Notes: generated from the letters alone by a model not told the origin. 64,000 nucleotides of DNA from Streptomyces sp. NBC_00525 (GCF_036346595.1 NZ_CP107834.1:1488001-1552000); one strand, 5' to 3'; counted from the first letter of the stretch, positions 53,701 to 63,881 are shown. Made by a program: numbers and translations.

Positions 53701-56030
53701 CCGTCCGCGGTGCCGTCCTTCTCGACGGTGTAGGCGACGGTGGCGGCGCCCTCGGGCACCTTGACCCAGGCGAACGCGCCGTAGGCGTCGCGGCCGGTGA
53801 AGGCCGCGGTGGTGTCGCCGGACCTGAGCCGCAGGCCGTCGTAGTCGCCGTCGGCGCTCTTGTAGTGGACGACGGCGTAGTCGCGTTCGACGGCGACGGG
53901 CTTGGCGGGGGCGGGTGCCTTGCCCGCGGTGGTCGAGGCGGTGGCGCTCGCGGTGCGGCCGGTGCGGTCGACGACGACGGCCTTGTAGCGCAGCGGGGTT
54001 CCGGCGGCGGTGTCGTCGCCGATGACCTGGGTGACCTTGTACGGGGCGTGGTCGGCGGTGCCGAGGACGCTCCACTTGCCGTTGCCGGTCTGGGCGGCGA
54101 AGACGACCCGGTTGAGGGAGCCGCCGTCCACGTCGGCGGTGAGCTCGACGGTGCCGGTGGCGCCGGCGGCCGGGGCCTTCAGCGTGACGGAGGGCCTGGT
54201 CGCGGGGGCGGCGAGGGACTTCCCGGCGCGCAGCACGATGCTCGACAGGGCCGGGACGGTGACGGTGATCTTCTTGTCGGCGCCGCTGCGGACGGTGCCG
54301 GAGCCGCCGTACAGGGTGCGGAAGTCCATCCGGGCGGACTCGGTGGGCACGTCGACGGTCGTGGCGGAGGTGCCGTTGTTGACGGCGACGACGTACTCCC
54401 TGCCGCGCTCGGCGTCCGTACGGGAGAAGGCGTACACGGAGCCCTCGGCGTACCGCTCGGTCTGCACTCCGTCGCGCAGTGCCGGGTTCTCGCGGGTCAG
54501 CTTCGAGAGGGCGGCGATGTTCCGGTAGAGCGGGTGTCCGGGGTCGTAGGCGTCGGAGGCGTGGGTGCGGTCGGTGCCCAGCTCGTCGTCGTCGAGGTAG
54601 TCGGCGGTCCGGGAGGCGAACATCGTCTGGCGGGCGTCCTTGTCGCCGCCGGCGCCGGTGAAGCCCTGCTCGTCGCCGTAGTAGACGACGGGGTTGCCCC
54701 GGCCGAGGAACATCAGCTCGTTGGCCAGCTTCGCGCGCTCGACCAGCTCCGCGTCGCCGGCCTTCGGGTTGTCCTGCTTGAGGAAGGTCCCGAAGCGGCC
54801 CATGTCGTGGTTGCCGAGGAAGGTGACCTGCTCGTAGGCGTTGGCCTTGTCGGTGGTGTAGCGGTAGTCGTCGCCGAAGACGGCGGCGAGCTTCGAGGCC
54901 GGGGCGCCCTGCGAGGCGAACTGGCGGGCCGCCTCCTGGAACGGGAAGTCCAGCGTGGCGTCGAGCCGGCCCCGGGTGACGTAGGGCGCGGTGACGGAGG
55001 TGTCCGAGGAGTAGACCTCGCCGAACATGAAGAAGTCCTTGCGGCCGCGCTTGGCCGCGTACGCGTCGAGCGCGGTGGCCCACTGGGTCCAGAAGTCCAT
55101 GTCGACGTGCTTGACGGTGTCGACGCGGAACCCGTCGATGTCGAAGTCCCGGACCCACTTCTCGTAGATCTTCTCCATGCCGGCGACGACCTCGGGCCGT
55201 TCGGTCCACAGGTCGTCGAGCCCGGAGAAGTCGCCGTACGTGGTGGACTCGCCGGCGTAGGTGGAGTCGCCCCGGTTGTGGTACATCGTCGGGTCGTTGA
55301 GCCAGGACGGCGTCTTGCCGCCGCCGCTCACCGGCTTGTACGGGAAGGAGTCGGCGTCCACCTTCGCCATGCCGGCCGCGTCGTCGAAGGGGCGGCCGTC
55401 GCGGTCGAGGTAGGGGTAGGCGCCCTTGGACCGGTAGCCGTAGGTCTTCTCGGCGTAGTCGACGGTGTCGGCGGTGTGGTTGGTGATGACGTCGAAGAAG
55501 ACCTTCATGCCCTTGCGGTGGGCCTTGTCGATCAGCTTCGTGAGGTCGGCGTTGGTGCCGAAGTGCGGGTCGACCCGGGTGAAGTCGGTGATCCAGTAGC
55601 CGTGGTAGCCGGCCGAGGCGTCCTTGCCGGTGCCCTGGACGGGCCGGTTCTCGAAGATCGGCGCGAGCCAGATGGCGGTGGTGCCGAGCCCCTTGATGTA
55701 GTCGAGCCGGTCGGTGAGCCCCTTGAGGTCGCCGCCCTGGTAGAAGCCCTTGTCGGTGGGGTCGTAGCCGGTCTCGAGGCGGGAGCCGGTCAGCCCGCCC
55801 CGGTCGTTGCCCCGGTCGCCGTTGGCGAACCGGTCCGGCATGACGAAGTAGAACTGCTCGCGGGTCAGGTCGTGCCGGGTGGCCTGGGCGGCCAGCTTGG
55901 CGTCCGAGGGCGCGGCGGGCGGCCGGGCCGCGGCGGCGGGCAGCGCGGGCACCAGGGCCGCGCACAGGGCGGCCGCGACGACGGCGGTCGCCGTTCTGCG
56001 TGCGGGCACGCGCGGGTACGGACGTTTCAC
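50706..56030 (-). CDS. pulA: Two-headed secreted amylase-pullulanase
   Basis: Extracellular enzyme of 1774 residues. A Sec-type signal peptide with hydrophobic core [16 protein letters not shown] ends near residue 36. The first GH13 module (about 55-590) has nucleophile Asp304 (GFRVDTVKH), acid Glu338 (MFGEVYS) and Asp409 (GNHDMGR). Two CBM41-like segments follow ([26 protein letters not shown]). The second GH13 module is a type I pullulanase, with N-terminal beta domains and catalytic Asp1379 (FRFDLMGHH), Glu1416 (LYGEGWNFG) and Asp1549 (DAHDNET). It would cut alpha-1,4 and alpha-1,6 bonds of starch and pullulan. GTG 56030 follows AGGAGAG. The amylase gene lies upstream in the same direction. 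Confidence 0.95.
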   Translation of the reverse strand: MKRPYPRVPARRTATAVVAAALCAALVPALPAAAARPPAAPSDAKLAAQATRHDLTREQFYFVMPDRFANGDRGNDRGGLTGSRLETGYDPTDKGFYQGGDLKGLTDRLDYIKGLGTTAIWLAPIFENRPVQGTGKDASAGYHGYWITDFTRVDPHFGTNADLTKLIDKAHRKGMKVFFDVITNHTADTVDYAEKTYGYRSKGAYPYLDRDGRPFDDAAGMAKVDADSFPYKPVSGGGKTPSWLNDPTMYHNRGDSTYAGESTTYGDFSGLDDLWTERPEVVAGMEKIYEKWVRDFDIDGFRVDTVKHVDMDFWTQWATALDAYAAKRGRKDFFMFGEVYSSDTSVTAPYVTRGRLDATLDFPFQEAARQFASQGAPASKLAAVFGDDYRYTTDKANAYEQVTFLGNHDMGRFGTFLKQDNPKAGDAELVERAKLANELMFLGRGNPVVYYGDEQGFTGAGGDKDARQTMFASRTADYLDDDELGTDRTHASDAYDPGHPLYRNIAALSKLTRENPALRDGVQTERYAEGSVYAFSRTDAERGREYVVAVNNGTSATTVDVPTESARMDFRTLYGGSGTVRSGADKKITVTVPALSSIVLRAGKSLAAPATRPSVTLKAPAAGATGTVELTADVDGGSLNRVVFAAQTGNGKWSVLGTADHAPYKVTQVIGDDTAAGTPLRYKAVVVDRTGRTASATASTTAGKAPAPAKPVAVERDYAVVHYKSADGDYDGLRLRSGDTTAAFTGRDAYGAFAWVKVPEGAATVAYTVEKDGTADGPERTIDLAKTGQVWITRGEDGQRDTAPDGAYPAPDTTKAVLHYYRADGDYDGWGLHTWTGAKAPTDWAKPLQPVKKDASGLTFEVPLVDGATSLSYILHRGDEKDLPSDQSLDLATHGHEVWLLGATPGYLLPQAGGIPAPDLTKAEAQWIDADTVVWKVKATEATSQQLVYAKKGGISVVDGALSDEGRWLRLTPSALTDAQKAKYPHLKDYPAFTVDARDRDRVREALRGQLIATQRAANGALLAATGVQSAGVLDDLYGEKASRAALGPVFHRGTPTLSVWAPTARTVALELDGKTVPMRRDDRTGVWSVTGKKNWKGKPYRYVVNVWAPTVQKLVTNKVTDPYSTALTTDSARSLVVDLEDRKLAPKGWDTLRKPAAVPLRDAQIQELQIRDFSIADPTSKHPGEYLAFTDTRSDGMKHLKQLADSGTGYVHLLPAFDIGTIPEKKKDQRKPACDLSVYAPDSAEQQACVAKAAAKDAFNWGYDPLHYTVPEGSYASDPDGTKRTVEFRQMVQGINKAGLRTVMDVVYNHTVASGQDDKSVLDRIVPGYYQRLLEDGTVATSTCCANTAPENTMMGKLVVDSVVTWAKEYKVDGFRFDLMGHHPKANILAVRKALDALTPARDGVDGKKIILYGEGWNFGEIADDARFVQATQKNMAGTGIATFSDRARDAVRGGSPFDEDPGVQGFATGLYTDPNTSTANGSKAEQKARLLHYQDLIKVGLTGNLADYTFTDSSGKTVKGSGVDYNGAPAGYAAEPGDALAYADAHDNETLYDALAYKLPADTTAADRARMQVLAMATATLSQGPALSQAGTDLLRSKSLDRNSYDSGDWFNALHWDCRAGNGFGRGLPPAADNEAKWPYAAPLLTNPRITPSCAQINGTAAAYRDLLTIRGTEKDFGLSSAAQVQSRLSFPLSGKDETPGVITMRLGDLVVVFNAAPGTTTQKIAALAGQKYTLHPVQAKGADSTVKRSSYERSSGSFTVPGRTVAVFTLR

Positions 56031-56067
56031 TCGGACTCTCCTAGCAGGGGTACGGGGGTGTGCGGGG

Positions 56068-56099
56068 CCGGGCGGGCCGCTGGGGGACGGCCCGCCCGG
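56068..56099 (-). terminator. Hairpin between amylase and pullulanase genes
   Basis: CCGGGCGGGCCG (56068-56079) / CGGCCCGCCCGG (56088-56099), perfect 12-base arms in the 109-base gap. It may end or attenuate the amylase transcript before the pullulanase gene. Confidence 0.75.
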
Positions 56100-56139
56100 C
56101 GGGTGGGTGGCTCGGGGGGGCAGCCGCTGGGCGCGGGGG

Positions 56140-57870
56140 TCAGCCGCGCCAGACGTCCGAGGTCAGCGTGATCCTGCCGGAGGAGGGCACCGTGGCCGTG
56201 CGGTTGGCGCCGCTCTCCCAGGTGACGTTGCCGTTCGCGTCCTTGCGGATGTACTTGTACTCGAACGTGGTGCCGGCGGGCAGGTTCACGTCGAGCTTCC
56301 AGACCGGGTACGTCGCCGGGTCGAGCTTCAGCGCGTTGCCGGGGTTCCAGTTGCCGAGGGCGGACTGGTTGCCGGTGACGTAGATGTTCTGGCCGAGCTG
56401 GGTGGTGGCGTTGACGCCGAAGGAGGCGCCAGCGGTACCGGTCTCGGTGCCGGGGTCCGTGCCGGGGTCGGTTCCGGGGTCGGTGGAGCCGCCGCAGGTG
56501 CGGGCGCCGGTGTGCAGGGCCAGGGCGGTGTCGGCGGCGAGGGTCGCGGTGAACTGGCCGGAGCCGTTGACCGTGACGCCCTTGCCGGACTGGATGTCGC
56601 AGTAGTCGCCGGCGGGCAGCGAGGTCTGGAACGTCCGGGTCAGCGAGGAGCCCTCGTGGTTGATCGCGACGTACGCCTTGGAGCCGCGGCCGAACGCGAT
56701 CCGGTCGCCGCCGTTGTCCCACCAGTCGACGACGGCCTCACCGCGCGCGGTGTTGCGGAAGCCGACCATGGAGGAGATCTCGCGCCAGGCGTGCTGGCAC
56801 TTCCAGCCGTCGGTGTAGCAGGAGTTCACGGTGCCGCCGTTCGGCGGGCCGGCGTCCTTGTCGGACCACTCGTAGCCGGAGTGGACGTCGGGCGAGCCGT
56901 AGGGCCAGGCGAGCATGAACACGCTGGCGAGCGTGTAGTCGGCGCCGTCCTTGTAGTTCAGCGTCTCGCCGTTGCGCTCGGTGTCGTGGTTGTCGACGAA
57001 CACCCCGGCCCTGGAGGAGGGCATGAAGCCCCAGCCCTCGCCGAAGTTCTTGAGGTAGGCGAGGTTCTCGTACCTGAAGACCTGCTTCAGGCCGCGGGCG
57101 TAGCGGAACTCCTGGACGTCGCCGTTCCCGGCGTACTCGTCGGGCGAGACGGCCTCGCCGGCGCCGTAGATCGCCTCCTGCTTCCAGTAGACGTTCGGAT
57201 TCGTCAGCCGGGACTTGATGTTGGCGAGGTCCCCGGCGGGCATGTGCTTGGCCGCGTCGATGCGGAAGCCGTCGACGCCGAGCGAGAGCAGGTCGTTGAG
57301 GTAACCGGCGATCCTGCCGCGTACGTAGTCCTCGCCGGTGTCCAGGTCGGCGAGGCCGACCAGCTCGCAGTTCTGCACGTTGCCGCGGTCGCCGTAGTTG
57401 TTGATCTGCGACTGGCAGTCGTTCATGTCGTTGACCGAGTACAGGCCGGGGTAGTTGTACTTGGTGTACGACGACCCGCCCGTGCCGGTGCCGGAGCCGG
57501 CGGACATGTGGTTGATGACCGAGTCCGCGACGACCTTCACACCCGCGCTGTGGCAGGTGTTGACCATGTGGGCGAAGGAGGCGCGGTCGCCGAGCCGGCC
57601 GGCGATCTTGTAGCTGACCGGCTGGTACGAGGTCCACCACTGGCCGCCCTGGATGTGCTCCTGCGGGGGCGAGACCTGGACGAAGCCGTAGCCGGCCGGG
57701 CCGAGGGTGTCCGTGCACGCCTTGGCGACGGAGTCGAACTTCCACTCGAAGAGGACGGCGGTGACGTCCTTGGTACCGGGGGCGGATGCCGAGGCCGTCG
57801 TGGCGGGGACCACGAGGACGGCGGCTCCCGCGACGAGGGCGAGCGCGGCAGACAGGGGTCTGCTGGCCAT
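56140..57870 (-). CDS. Secreted alpha-amylase with C-terminal starch-binding domain
   Basis: GH13 enzyme of 576 residues. The signal peptide (about 1-30, core [17 protein letters not shown]) is followed by the catalytic domain: VADSVINHM, nucleophile Asp205 (GFRIDAAKH), acid Glu232 (WKQEAIYG) and Asp296 (VDNHDTERN). After a short Thr-Asp-Pro-Gly linker (about 467-480) comes a CBM20 domain (about 484-576: [18 protein letters not shown]). The ATG has GGAGG 5 bases upstream. Upstream is a cluster of GCAA/TTGC inverted repeats, probably maltose-regulator sites. It is followed 109 bases later by the pullulanase gene. Confidence 0.97.
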   Translation of the reverse strand: MASRPLSAALALVAGAAVLVVPATTASASAPGTKDVTAVLFEWKFDSVAKACTDTLGPAGYGFVQVSPPQEHIQGGQWWTSYQPVSYKIAGRLGDRASFAHMVNTCHSAGVKVVADSVINHMSAGSGTGTGGSSYTKYNYPGLYSVNDMNDCQSQINNYGDRGNVQNCELVGLADLDTGEDYVRGRIAGYLNDLLSLGVDGFRIDAAKHMPAGDLANIKSRLTNPNVYWKQEAIYGAGEAVSPDEYAGNGDVQEFRYARGLKQVFRYENLAYLKNFGEGWGFMPSSRAGVFVDNHDTERNGETLNYKDGADYTLASVFMLAWPYGSPDVHSGYEWSDKDAGPPNGGTVNSCYTDGWKCQHAWREISSMVGFRNTARGEAVVDWWDNGGDRIAFGRGSKAYVAINHEGSSLTRTFQTSLPAGDYCDIQSGKGVTVNGSGQFTATLAADTALALHTGARTCGGSTDPGTDPGTDPGTETGTAGASFGVNATTQLGQNIYVTGNQSALGNWNPGNALKLDPATYPVWKLDVNLPAGTTFEYKYIRKDANGNVTWESGANRTATVPSSGRITLTSDVWRG

Positions 57871-57985
57871 GTTTTCCTCCTGCTGTGGGGGAAATTTCTG
57901 CGGGTGACGGTTCGGGGGCCGGGTCGGACGACCCGGTTCGCTCAGCCCATACGGCAACGCGCCCTGCCCTCAAGGCTCCTGAATG

Positions 57986-58000
57986 TTCTTGCTGCAAGAA
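57986..58000. promoter_or_regulatory. Inverted-repeat operator upstream of amylase gene
   Basis: TTCTTGC-T-GCAAGAA is a perfect 15-base palindrome 115 bases from the amylase start. A second, GCAA-ACC-TTGC (58002-58012), follows directly, and a third, GCAA-GGTA-TTGC, is at 58114-58125. These resemble the CTTGCAG-type motifs associated with Streptomyces amylase promoters and the LacI-family maltose regulator. No regulator gene of that family lies in the window. Confidence 0.7.
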
Positions 58001-58222
58001 TGCAAACCTTGCCGCAGCGAGACCGTACGAGCCCGACAGGTTCCGGTCAACCCTTTGGACATCCCCCGCTCACATCCGCGAAATACCGCAGATTTCTTCC
58101 TGCAAGGACTTACGCAAGGTATTGCAACACTGTTAGGTTTCTCCCGACTCCGGTCCGGCCGGCCGAGGGTTCCGTGTCCCATGGACCCCACGCGCCCGGC
58201 CGGCCGGGCCGGTCAGGGACAC

Positions 58223-58284
58223 GAGAGGCACCGGCGGTCACACCTCCCCGCCGGCCCGATCCGGGTCGACCTCCGGTGCCTCTC
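58223..58284. repeat. Long-loop inverted repeat upstream of the 58337 gene
   Basis: GAGAGGCACCGG (58223-58234) and CCGGTGCCTCTC (58273-58284), perfect 12-base arms around a 38-base loop. Located 53 bases before the ATG at 58337. Confidence 0.75.
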
Positions 58285-58336
58285 CTGTGTCAGCCCGCTT
58301 CCGGGCCCGGCCCGGCCCGCGATTAGGCTCGCCCCC

Positions 58337-59278
58337 ATGTGGCCAGGAGAGCAGTCGTCGCGCCCCGACCAGCCCCATGCGCAGGGCGCGCAGCCCCCTT
58401 CGCCCCCGGCGCAGCCCGACCGGTACACCGCCGGCCGGCACGCCGCGCCCACGATGGGCATGGGCGCCCCCGAACCGCCCCGCCCCCGCCGCAACCGGAC
58501 CACGACCGCCGTGGTCGCCACTTCCGCCGCGATCGTCGTGGCCTGCGCGGCCGTGGGCTACCTGGTCCTCCGCGACGGCGGGAACGACGAGGCCGGTCCG
58601 CAGCCGACGCCCACCTCGAGCGCGTCCGCGAGCGCCGACGACACGGACCGGGGCGCCGGAGGCGGCGGCTCGGGCCCGCTCGTCCCCGGCTGGAACACCG
58701 TGGTCAACGCCAAGCGCGGCATCACCTTCGACGTGCCCGCCTCCTGGCAGCGCCAGTCCGCGAACTGGGTGAGCTACGTCACGGAGAACGACGATCCCCA
58801 GGAGAAGCCGCTGGTCGGGATGATGGCCCCGGCCGTCCTCAAGGAGAAGTGGTGCACGTCCGACGATGACAAGGACGGCACCCCCGAGGAGTTCTCGCTC
58901 GCCTCGGTCGGCACCACCGGCGAGCAGGGCGCCAAGAGCGCGGCCGAGGCCGCCGAGAACACGGCCGAGACCTGGGTCTACGGCCTCTACACCCAGCCCG
59001 ACCGCTCGCGCCTGACGGTCGGTGAGCCCGAGTCGTTCCGCACGAAGAGCGGCGTCGAGGGCAGCCTCGTCACGGTCACCTCGTCCGGGTCACCGAAGAA
59101 GGGCAAGTGCGACAGCGACGGGAAGGCGGTCACGTTCGCCTTCAAGAACGCGGAGGGCAGGTTCGTCTCGTGGACCTACGTCGGTGCCCACGGCGTCCCG
59201 GACGAGGTCTCCGACGCCACGATCCGCCAGATTCTCGGCACCGTACGCCTCTTCGAGGACGGCAACGGGCAGGACTGA
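58337..59278 (+). CDS. Single-pass membrane protein of unknown function
   Basis: Protein of 313 residues. It has a Pro/Gln-rich cytoplasmic N-terminus, one membrane helix (about 57-75: TTAVVATSAAIVVACAAVGYLV), a Ser/Thr/Ala-rich linker (TPTSSASASADDTD) and an extracellular domain (about 120-313) with ITFDVPASWQRQSANWVSY, KEKWCTSDDD and KKGKCDSDGKAV. The layout is common among Streptomyces surface proteins, often as paralogous sets. The last part, ISATIRQILGTVRLF-like, is a family feature without known function. ATG 58337. It is convergent with the CHAT gene. Confidence 0.85.
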   Translation: MWPGEQSSRPDQPHAQGAQPPSPPAQPDRYTAGRHAAPTMGMGAPEPPRPRRNRTTTAVVATSAAIVVACAAVGYLVLRDGGNDEAGPQPTPTSSASASADDTDRGAGGGGSGPLVPGWNTVVNAKRGITFDVPASWQRQSANWVSYVTENDDPQEKPLVGMMAPAVLKEKWCTSDDDKDGTPEEFSLASVGTTGEQGAKSAAEAAENTAETWVYGLYTQPDRSRLTVGEPESFRTKSGVEGSLVTVTSSGSPKKGKCDSDGKAVTFAFKNAEGRFVSWTYVGAHGVPDEVSDATIRQILGTVRLFEDGNGQD

Positions 59279-59359
59279 GCTGTCCGCCGGTGCCGACCGC
59301 GCCCGTTGTGCCACAGGCATGCGCGGGCCTCGCACCGGGCGACCGGCGGCCTTCAGCGC

Positions 59360-62300
59360 TCAGGCACCCGCATGGATGTATGCGGCCCACTCGTACGGAC
59401 GGTCCGGCGCGAGGTCCCGCAGTTCCCTGACCGCGTGGTGCACCGCGCGGGCGGCCGTCCGCCCTTCTGCCGGCGCCCGGCCGTAGAAGGCGCGTAAGAA
59501 CGCGCCGATCCGGGTGCTCTCCACCTCCCACAGGGTGCCGACGGCCTCGGGGTATCCGGCCAGTAGAAACGCGCTGGAGACCTGCACGGCCTCGTCGGTG
59601 AGCCGTGTCGAGGTACGCGCCGTGCCGCAGGCGGTGAGCACGGCGAGCCGGGTGGACACGGGCCTGATCCGGCAGATGTCCACCACCGACAGCTCCTCTC
59701 CGGACGGCAACTGGATCCAGCTGCCTGTCGGCTCCTCGGGCGGGCTGTGGGCGTGACAGCCGAACTGCACCCACTGCGCACTCTCCAGAGCGGCAAGGAC
59801 GCCCTCGCGGGTGGCAGCTTCCCCGATGAGCAGGTCCGAACGGTCGAACGCGTCCGCCGTGAGGCGCGCGGCGGCCTCGGAGCCCGGCAGCACCTCGTCC
59901 GATTCCGCGACGATCAGTGCGTGCTCCGCCCCGGAGCCGTGGCGTCGGGCGGCCCGGGAACGTGCGTGGGCCAGGGTCTGGAATCCCGGGATGTAGGAGG
60001 ACACCACCGTGTCGAGCGCGCTGCCGCAACGGCCGTTCTCACAGTCTCCGGAAAGGCACTGGGCCGCGTGCAGCGGAAGCGCTGTGAACGGCCCGGTCGG
60101 CACCCACCAGATACGCGGCAGGCCGGCGTCGTCGGGCCCCGCGGCCCCGTCACGACGCAGGACGTCGAGTACGGGTTCCACCACGGAGTGCCAGGTCCAT
60201 CCGAGGAGGCGGTGGATCGTTTCCCGGGCCGCGATCAGCTCTGACGGTGGCAGCCGTCGGCTGCCCCGGGCGTAGACCGACTCGATCGCCGCACGGAACT
60301 GCTCTGCAGCGTCGGTGACCTCCTGCGCCATGACGTCGAGAAGCAGCGCGGTCGCCCCTCGGGGGGTGACGACGAAGGCGATGCACGACAGGCCGCGCGC
60401 GTGGTTGAGGGCGACGACCGGCCCCTCGGCCGTGAGTTCACGCAGGCGGTCCGGCGGGAGTGGTCCCAGGAAGTCCTCGAACCCGGGTTCCGTCCGGATC
60501 CGCTCGATGAGCCGGTCCAGTTCCGCCGAGGCCTGCCGACCCGCCAGACGGGCCCGGCCGGCACCCCTGCCACCACCCTCCTCCAACTGCGCGGTCAGCC
60601 GGGTGAACCGGGAGGCGAGGCCGGGATGCGCCTCGGCGAGTGCGCCGAGGTCCGTACGGGATTCGAGCCGGCGGGCGAGCAGAAGGCCGCGGCCGCGTTC
60701 GTGCAGCGCGACGGCCGCGTCGATCCGGGGGCCGCGGACGGCACGGATGAGTTTCCCGGCCGGAAGCCCCGCCAGGAGGGCGTCATCGTCCTCCCTGCCC
60801 TCACTGTCGTGCCCGCTCCCGCCCTCGCCCCTGCTGTCACCGTCGTCCGCGTCGCCGCGACCGGCGCGCTCCGCCGCCGCCCGCAGTCGCCTCCCCAGCG
60901 CTTCCAGGTGAGTTGTGTTGCGGCTGTGTACGAGATTGACCGCGATCATCGCAGTGAGTCCGCGTACATCGCCGTCGAAACCGAGGAGGCCGTGTTCGGC
61001 GGCGGACTGCGGACCGCCCCGGTCGGTCACCCGTTCCAGCAGACCCACGGTCTCCGCTCCCAGCGACAGGGCGAGATCGACGTCCGAGGTGGCGATGTCG
61101 GCGCACCTCACCGCGGCGGCGATGCCGGCGTGGGCGCGCATCCAGACCGAGTGCAGCGGACTGCGCAGTACGTCGATGTTCCGCTCCAGCCGGTCCTCGG
61201 TACGGAAGGAGCCCAGCAGGGGGGACATCACGTCCTCCATCAGGCCGGCCATCGTCCCGGAGCCTTTCCGACCGGCATCGGCTACCGGCGGAAGATCACC
61301 GAGGTCGATCGGGTCGCCTGGTCGAACGCGCTGCAGGGCGCTCATGACGCGCATCAGCGCGATCATGTTCGCCTCCACTTCCCCTGTGATCGTCTCGATG
61401 ACGGAGTCGGCCTCGTCGACAAGCCGGGTGCCACGGTCCGAGTCGTCGCCGCGCACGGCCATGGACCGCTGGAGCAGCGCTCTGACCAGCGTCGTTCCCG
61501 CAAATCCCCTGTGCTTCCCCGGAGGAGCCGCGGCGAAGCTGCGGCGGCACTGCTCGACCTCCTCGTCCGTGGTACCGGCCGCGGGACCGCCGCCCGGGCC
61601 GACCAGTCCGATCAGGTCCCTCATGCTCTCGGCGTGGAGACGATGCCGGCCCACGCCGGGCTCCTGGCAAGCGTCGGCCTGTTCGCCCAGCTCGATGAGG
61701 TCCGAAAGCAGCTCCCGGACATGTCGCAACTGGTCCTGATCGTGGGTGAGGACATAGCCGATGACTCCGTTCAACGCCGTGAGGTGCGCGGCCCTGAAGG
61801 ACTCCTCCGCGCTCGCCGGCTCACTGTCCCGCCCGGAATCCGTCATGTCCTCCTGAATGGCGGCCGCTTCCATGATGAGGTTCGGATCGCTGGTCACCGT
61901 GCCCAGCAGCGTGAGCAGTTCGGGCAGCCGGGTGGCCACTGCCGCCGAAGGCCGATCCGACTGCTCGTAGATCTGCCGCAGCAGTCCTACCGCCTCCGTG
62001 AGGGTCCGCACATCCACATCGTCCGCGTCGACCACGCTCAGCCTCGCGCTCAGGAGGTCGCCCCCGGCCTCGCGCAGGTCCTTGTCCCAGCCCAGCCGGT
62101 CGAGTGCGGTCCGGAGGTCCCGGACCGTCGAGTCGACGGCGGGCTGCTCGCCGCCCTCCGGTCCCACGAGGTTGACCATCGCGCTGATTCCGGCGAGGTC
62201 GCCTCCCACCTCCTGCCTCATCGAGGCCGCGGCCTCCGTGAGCAACGTGGCCAGCGCGCGCAGCGCCTCGCAGCCCATGACGTCCAGCGCGTGCTCCGCC

Positions 62301-63868
62301 TCCGCCGACCACACCGGCTCCGTCAGTGTGCACAGCGCGCCCACCGCCGCCTCGGTCACCCGCCCGGCCCGGAGCCAGGAGAGGGGTTCGAAGCCGGTCG
62401 GTGGGCAGGCCGCCACTTTCGCGGTGACCGCGGTGGCGAGCGCACCCAATTGAGCCGCCTCCCGCGGTGAGTGGTCCGCCATGATCTCCGCGCAGCTCCG
62501 GGCCGAGGCCGCCAGGACCACCCCGTACACGGGGCGTCCCGCGTCGTGAGGTGCGAGCGCGTCGAAAGCCCTGCGGTACCGGCCGATGCGTTCCAGCGGC
62601 TGGTCCGTGGGGTCGTCGGCGGCCCTGGTGTCGAGGCAGTCCGCGAAGGCGACGGCGGCGTGCAGGTCGGCCGGCAGGCCGGGCAGGCCGTGGTCGAGGG
62701 CCAACTCCTCCGTCAGCGCCAGGATCCGGTTGAGCAGTGTGTTCATCTCACCGGCCCGGTGACCTTCCTCCCCGCTCTGCAGGCCGAAGAACAGCAGGAT
62801 CGACGCCTCGATCCGCTCCCGGGCCCGCGCCGCGGGCCCGGAAGCCTCGTCGGCTTCCTGCCCGAGCCGGCCGAGGACTGTGTGCAGCGTAGCGGCCAGC
62901 GCGCCGCGGGACGGGTGGTCCGGGGGCAGCGTGGTGAGCGCGGCCCGGACGCGGACGGCCGCGCAGGCCAGCGCGGGCAGTTCGCCGTTCTCGGCGGCCG
63001 TGGTGCAGAGCAGCAGTCCGGTCACGGCGTGCAGCTCCGCGGGGTCGTGCCGGGCGGCGTGCCACAGTTCTCTCAACTCCACGACCTTTTCGGTCGTTTC
63101 GGGCGCGGGTGTGATGCCACAGGTACGCAGCAGCTCCTCGACCCGGTCCGGGGACGGCTCGCCGAGCAGTACGGCGGCCCGGACGACCACGTCGAGCATG
63201 AGCGGCAGCTGACCGCCCTGGCGGGGATGACTGGCAGGGACCAGGGCGCACGCCTTGGCGGCGGTCCGTGCCGCGGCCGTGAGCGAATCGGGCTCGGCCA
63301 GCGCCTCGAAGCGCTGCATGCGTACGGCGACGAGTGCGACGGAGACGTCACCGAAGCCCTCGTGGTCAGGGGGCATGACGACGAGCGCGTCGAGCAGCCA
63401 GGCGAGCGCCTGATCGAACAGTGGCGTGGCCGCGGCCGCGCCGCCGTCCTCCATCGCCCGCAGGGCCAGCGCGCAGCAGACGGAACCCACGATGCAGGCG
63501 AAACCCGACAGGCGCAAGAACGTATCGGCCTCCACCTCCGCGATCTCCGGAGGCAGATCCGGCAACACGCTCGGATCGGGCAGCAGCGGACGAAGGAGGC
63601 TGCGCAGAGCGAGAGCGAACAGCGCGTCCTGGTCCGCCGCCGGGTTCCGGTCACCGGCGCTCGCTCGGTACCAGTACGTCCAGCAGACGAGCAGGAGGGG
63701 GTCGAAGGGCACCTCCACGCCAGGTGCGGGTGCCGCTCCGGCGAGTAGTCTCAGCGCGTCGGTTTCGGCGTCCTCACTCAGCAGCCCTTCGAGATCCCGC
63801 GTCTGCCCCGCCTCGCCGAGCCGGGCCGCCACCCGCCCTGCCAACTCGTTCCGCTTGTAGTCGGACAT
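59360..63868 (-). CDS. CHAT-domain (caspase-like) large protein
   Basis: Protein of 1502 residues with no signal peptide. Residues about 1-1150 are helical with many Ala, Leu and Glu, TPR-like, without motifs that I can name; an acidic low-complexity patch lies around residues 1030-1060 (DDGDSRGEGGSGHDSEGRED). The C-terminal 300 residues form a CHAT domain, a caspase-like peptidase of clan CD: catalytic His1372 in VQFGCHAHSPPEEP and Cys1414 in VLTACGTARTS, with AFLLAGYPEAVGTLWEV after it. The substrate is unknown. Bacterial CHAT proteins include proteases activated in defence systems. The start ATG 63868 lies 7 bases after TATGAT, which fits a leaderless transcript; ATG 63880 is an alternative. 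Confidence 0.9.
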   Translation of the reverse strand: MSDYKRNELAGRVAARLGEAGQTRDLEGLLSEDAETDALRLLAGAAPAPGVEVPFDPLLLVCWTYWYRASAGDRNPAADQDALFALALRSLLRPLLPDPSVLPDLPPEIAEVEADTFLRLSGFACIVGSVCCALALRAMEDGGAAAATPLFDQALAWLLDALVVMPPDHEGFGDVSVALVAVRMQRFEALAEPDSLTAAARTAAKACALVPASHPRQGGQLPLMLDVVVRAAVLLGEPSPDRVEELLRTCGITPAPETTEKVVELRELWHAARHDPAELHAVTGLLLCTTAAENGELPALACAAVRVRAALTTLPPDHPSRGALAATLHTVLGRLGQEADEASGPAARARERIEASILLFFGLQSGEEGHRAGEMNTLLNRILALTEELALDHGLPGLPADLHAAVAFADCLDTRAADDPTDQPLERIGRYRRAFDALAPHDAGRPVYGVVLAASARSCAEIMADHSPREAAQLGALATAVTAKVAACPPTGFEPLSWLRAGRVTEAAVGALCTLTEPVWSAEAEHALDVMGCEALRALATLLTEAAASMRQEVGGDLAGISAMVNLVGPEGGEQPAVDSTVRDLRTALDRLGWDKDLREAGGDLLSARLSVVDADDVDVRTLTEAVGLLRQIYEQSDRPSAAVATRLPELLTLLGTVTSDPNLIMEAAAIQEDMTDSGRDSEPASAEESFRAAHLTALNGVIGYVLTHDQDQLRHVRELLSDLIELGEQADACQEPGVGRHRLHAESMRDLIGLVGPGGGPAAGTTDEEVEQCRRSFAAAPPGKHRGFAGTTLVRALLQRSMAVRGDDSDRGTRLVDEADSVIETITGEVEANMIALMRVMSALQRVRPGDPIDLGDLPPVADAGRKGSGTMAGLMEDVMSPLLGSFRTEDRLERNIDVLRSPLHSVWMRAHAGIAAAVRCADIATSDVDLALSLGAETVGLLERVTDRGGPQSAAEHGLLGFDGDVRGLTAMIAVNLVHSRNTTHLEALGRRLRAAAERAGRGDADDGDSRGEGGSGHDSEGREDDDALLAGLPAGKLIRAVRGPRIDAAVALHERGRGLLLARRLESRTDLGALAEAHPGLASRFTRLTAQLEEGGGRGAGRARLAGRQASAELDRLIERIRTEPGFEDFLGPLPPDRLRELTAEGPVVALNHARGLSCIAFVVTPRGATALLLDVMAQEVTDAAEQFRAAIESVYARGSRRLPPSELIAARETIHRLLGWTWHSVVEPVLDVLRRDGAAGPDDAGLPRIWWVPTGPFTALPLHAAQCLSGDCENGRCGSALDTVVSSYIPGFQTLAHARSRAARRHGSGAEHALIVAESDEVLPGSEAAARLTADAFDRSDLLIGEAATREGVLAALESAQWVQFGCHAHSPPEEPTGSWIQLPSGEELSVVDICRIRPVSTRLAVLTACGTARTSTRLTDEAVQVSSAFLLAGYPEAVGTLWEVESTRIGAFLRAFYGRAPAEGRTAARAVHHAVRELRDLAPDRPYEWAAYIHAGA

Positions 63869-63875
63869 GGCGCGT

Positions 63876-63881
63876 ATCATA
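63876..63881 (-). promoter_or_regulatory. Candidate -10 for the CHAT gene
   Basis: TATGAT on the minus strand, 7 bases before the ATG at 63868. No good -35 at 17 bases. A CTCTCAA direct repeat (63892-63898 and 63908-63914) lies upstream. Confidence 0.4.

Larger units (their letters stand above)
57871..58336. other. Divergent intergenic region between amylase and 58337 gene
   Basis: 466 bases. On the amylase side it is A/T-rich for this genome and contains the GCAA/TTGC repeats. On the other side lies a long inverted repeat at 58223-58284. No reading frame is supported within it. Confidence 0.6.

Noticed and set aside
50817..56171. Very long open frame on the plus strand opposite the pullulanase gene (about 1784 codons)
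   Set aside because: It is antisense to a gene with complete GH13 catalytic motifs. The frame is open because of high third-position GC; its composition (Gly/Val/Asp/Glu/Arg) is typical of shadow frames and shows no domain.
59747..63748. Long plus-strand frames opposite the CHAT gene, including one of about 689 codons
   Set aside because: The minus-strand protein has a clear CHAT catalytic dyad; the plus-strand frames lack domains and good starts.
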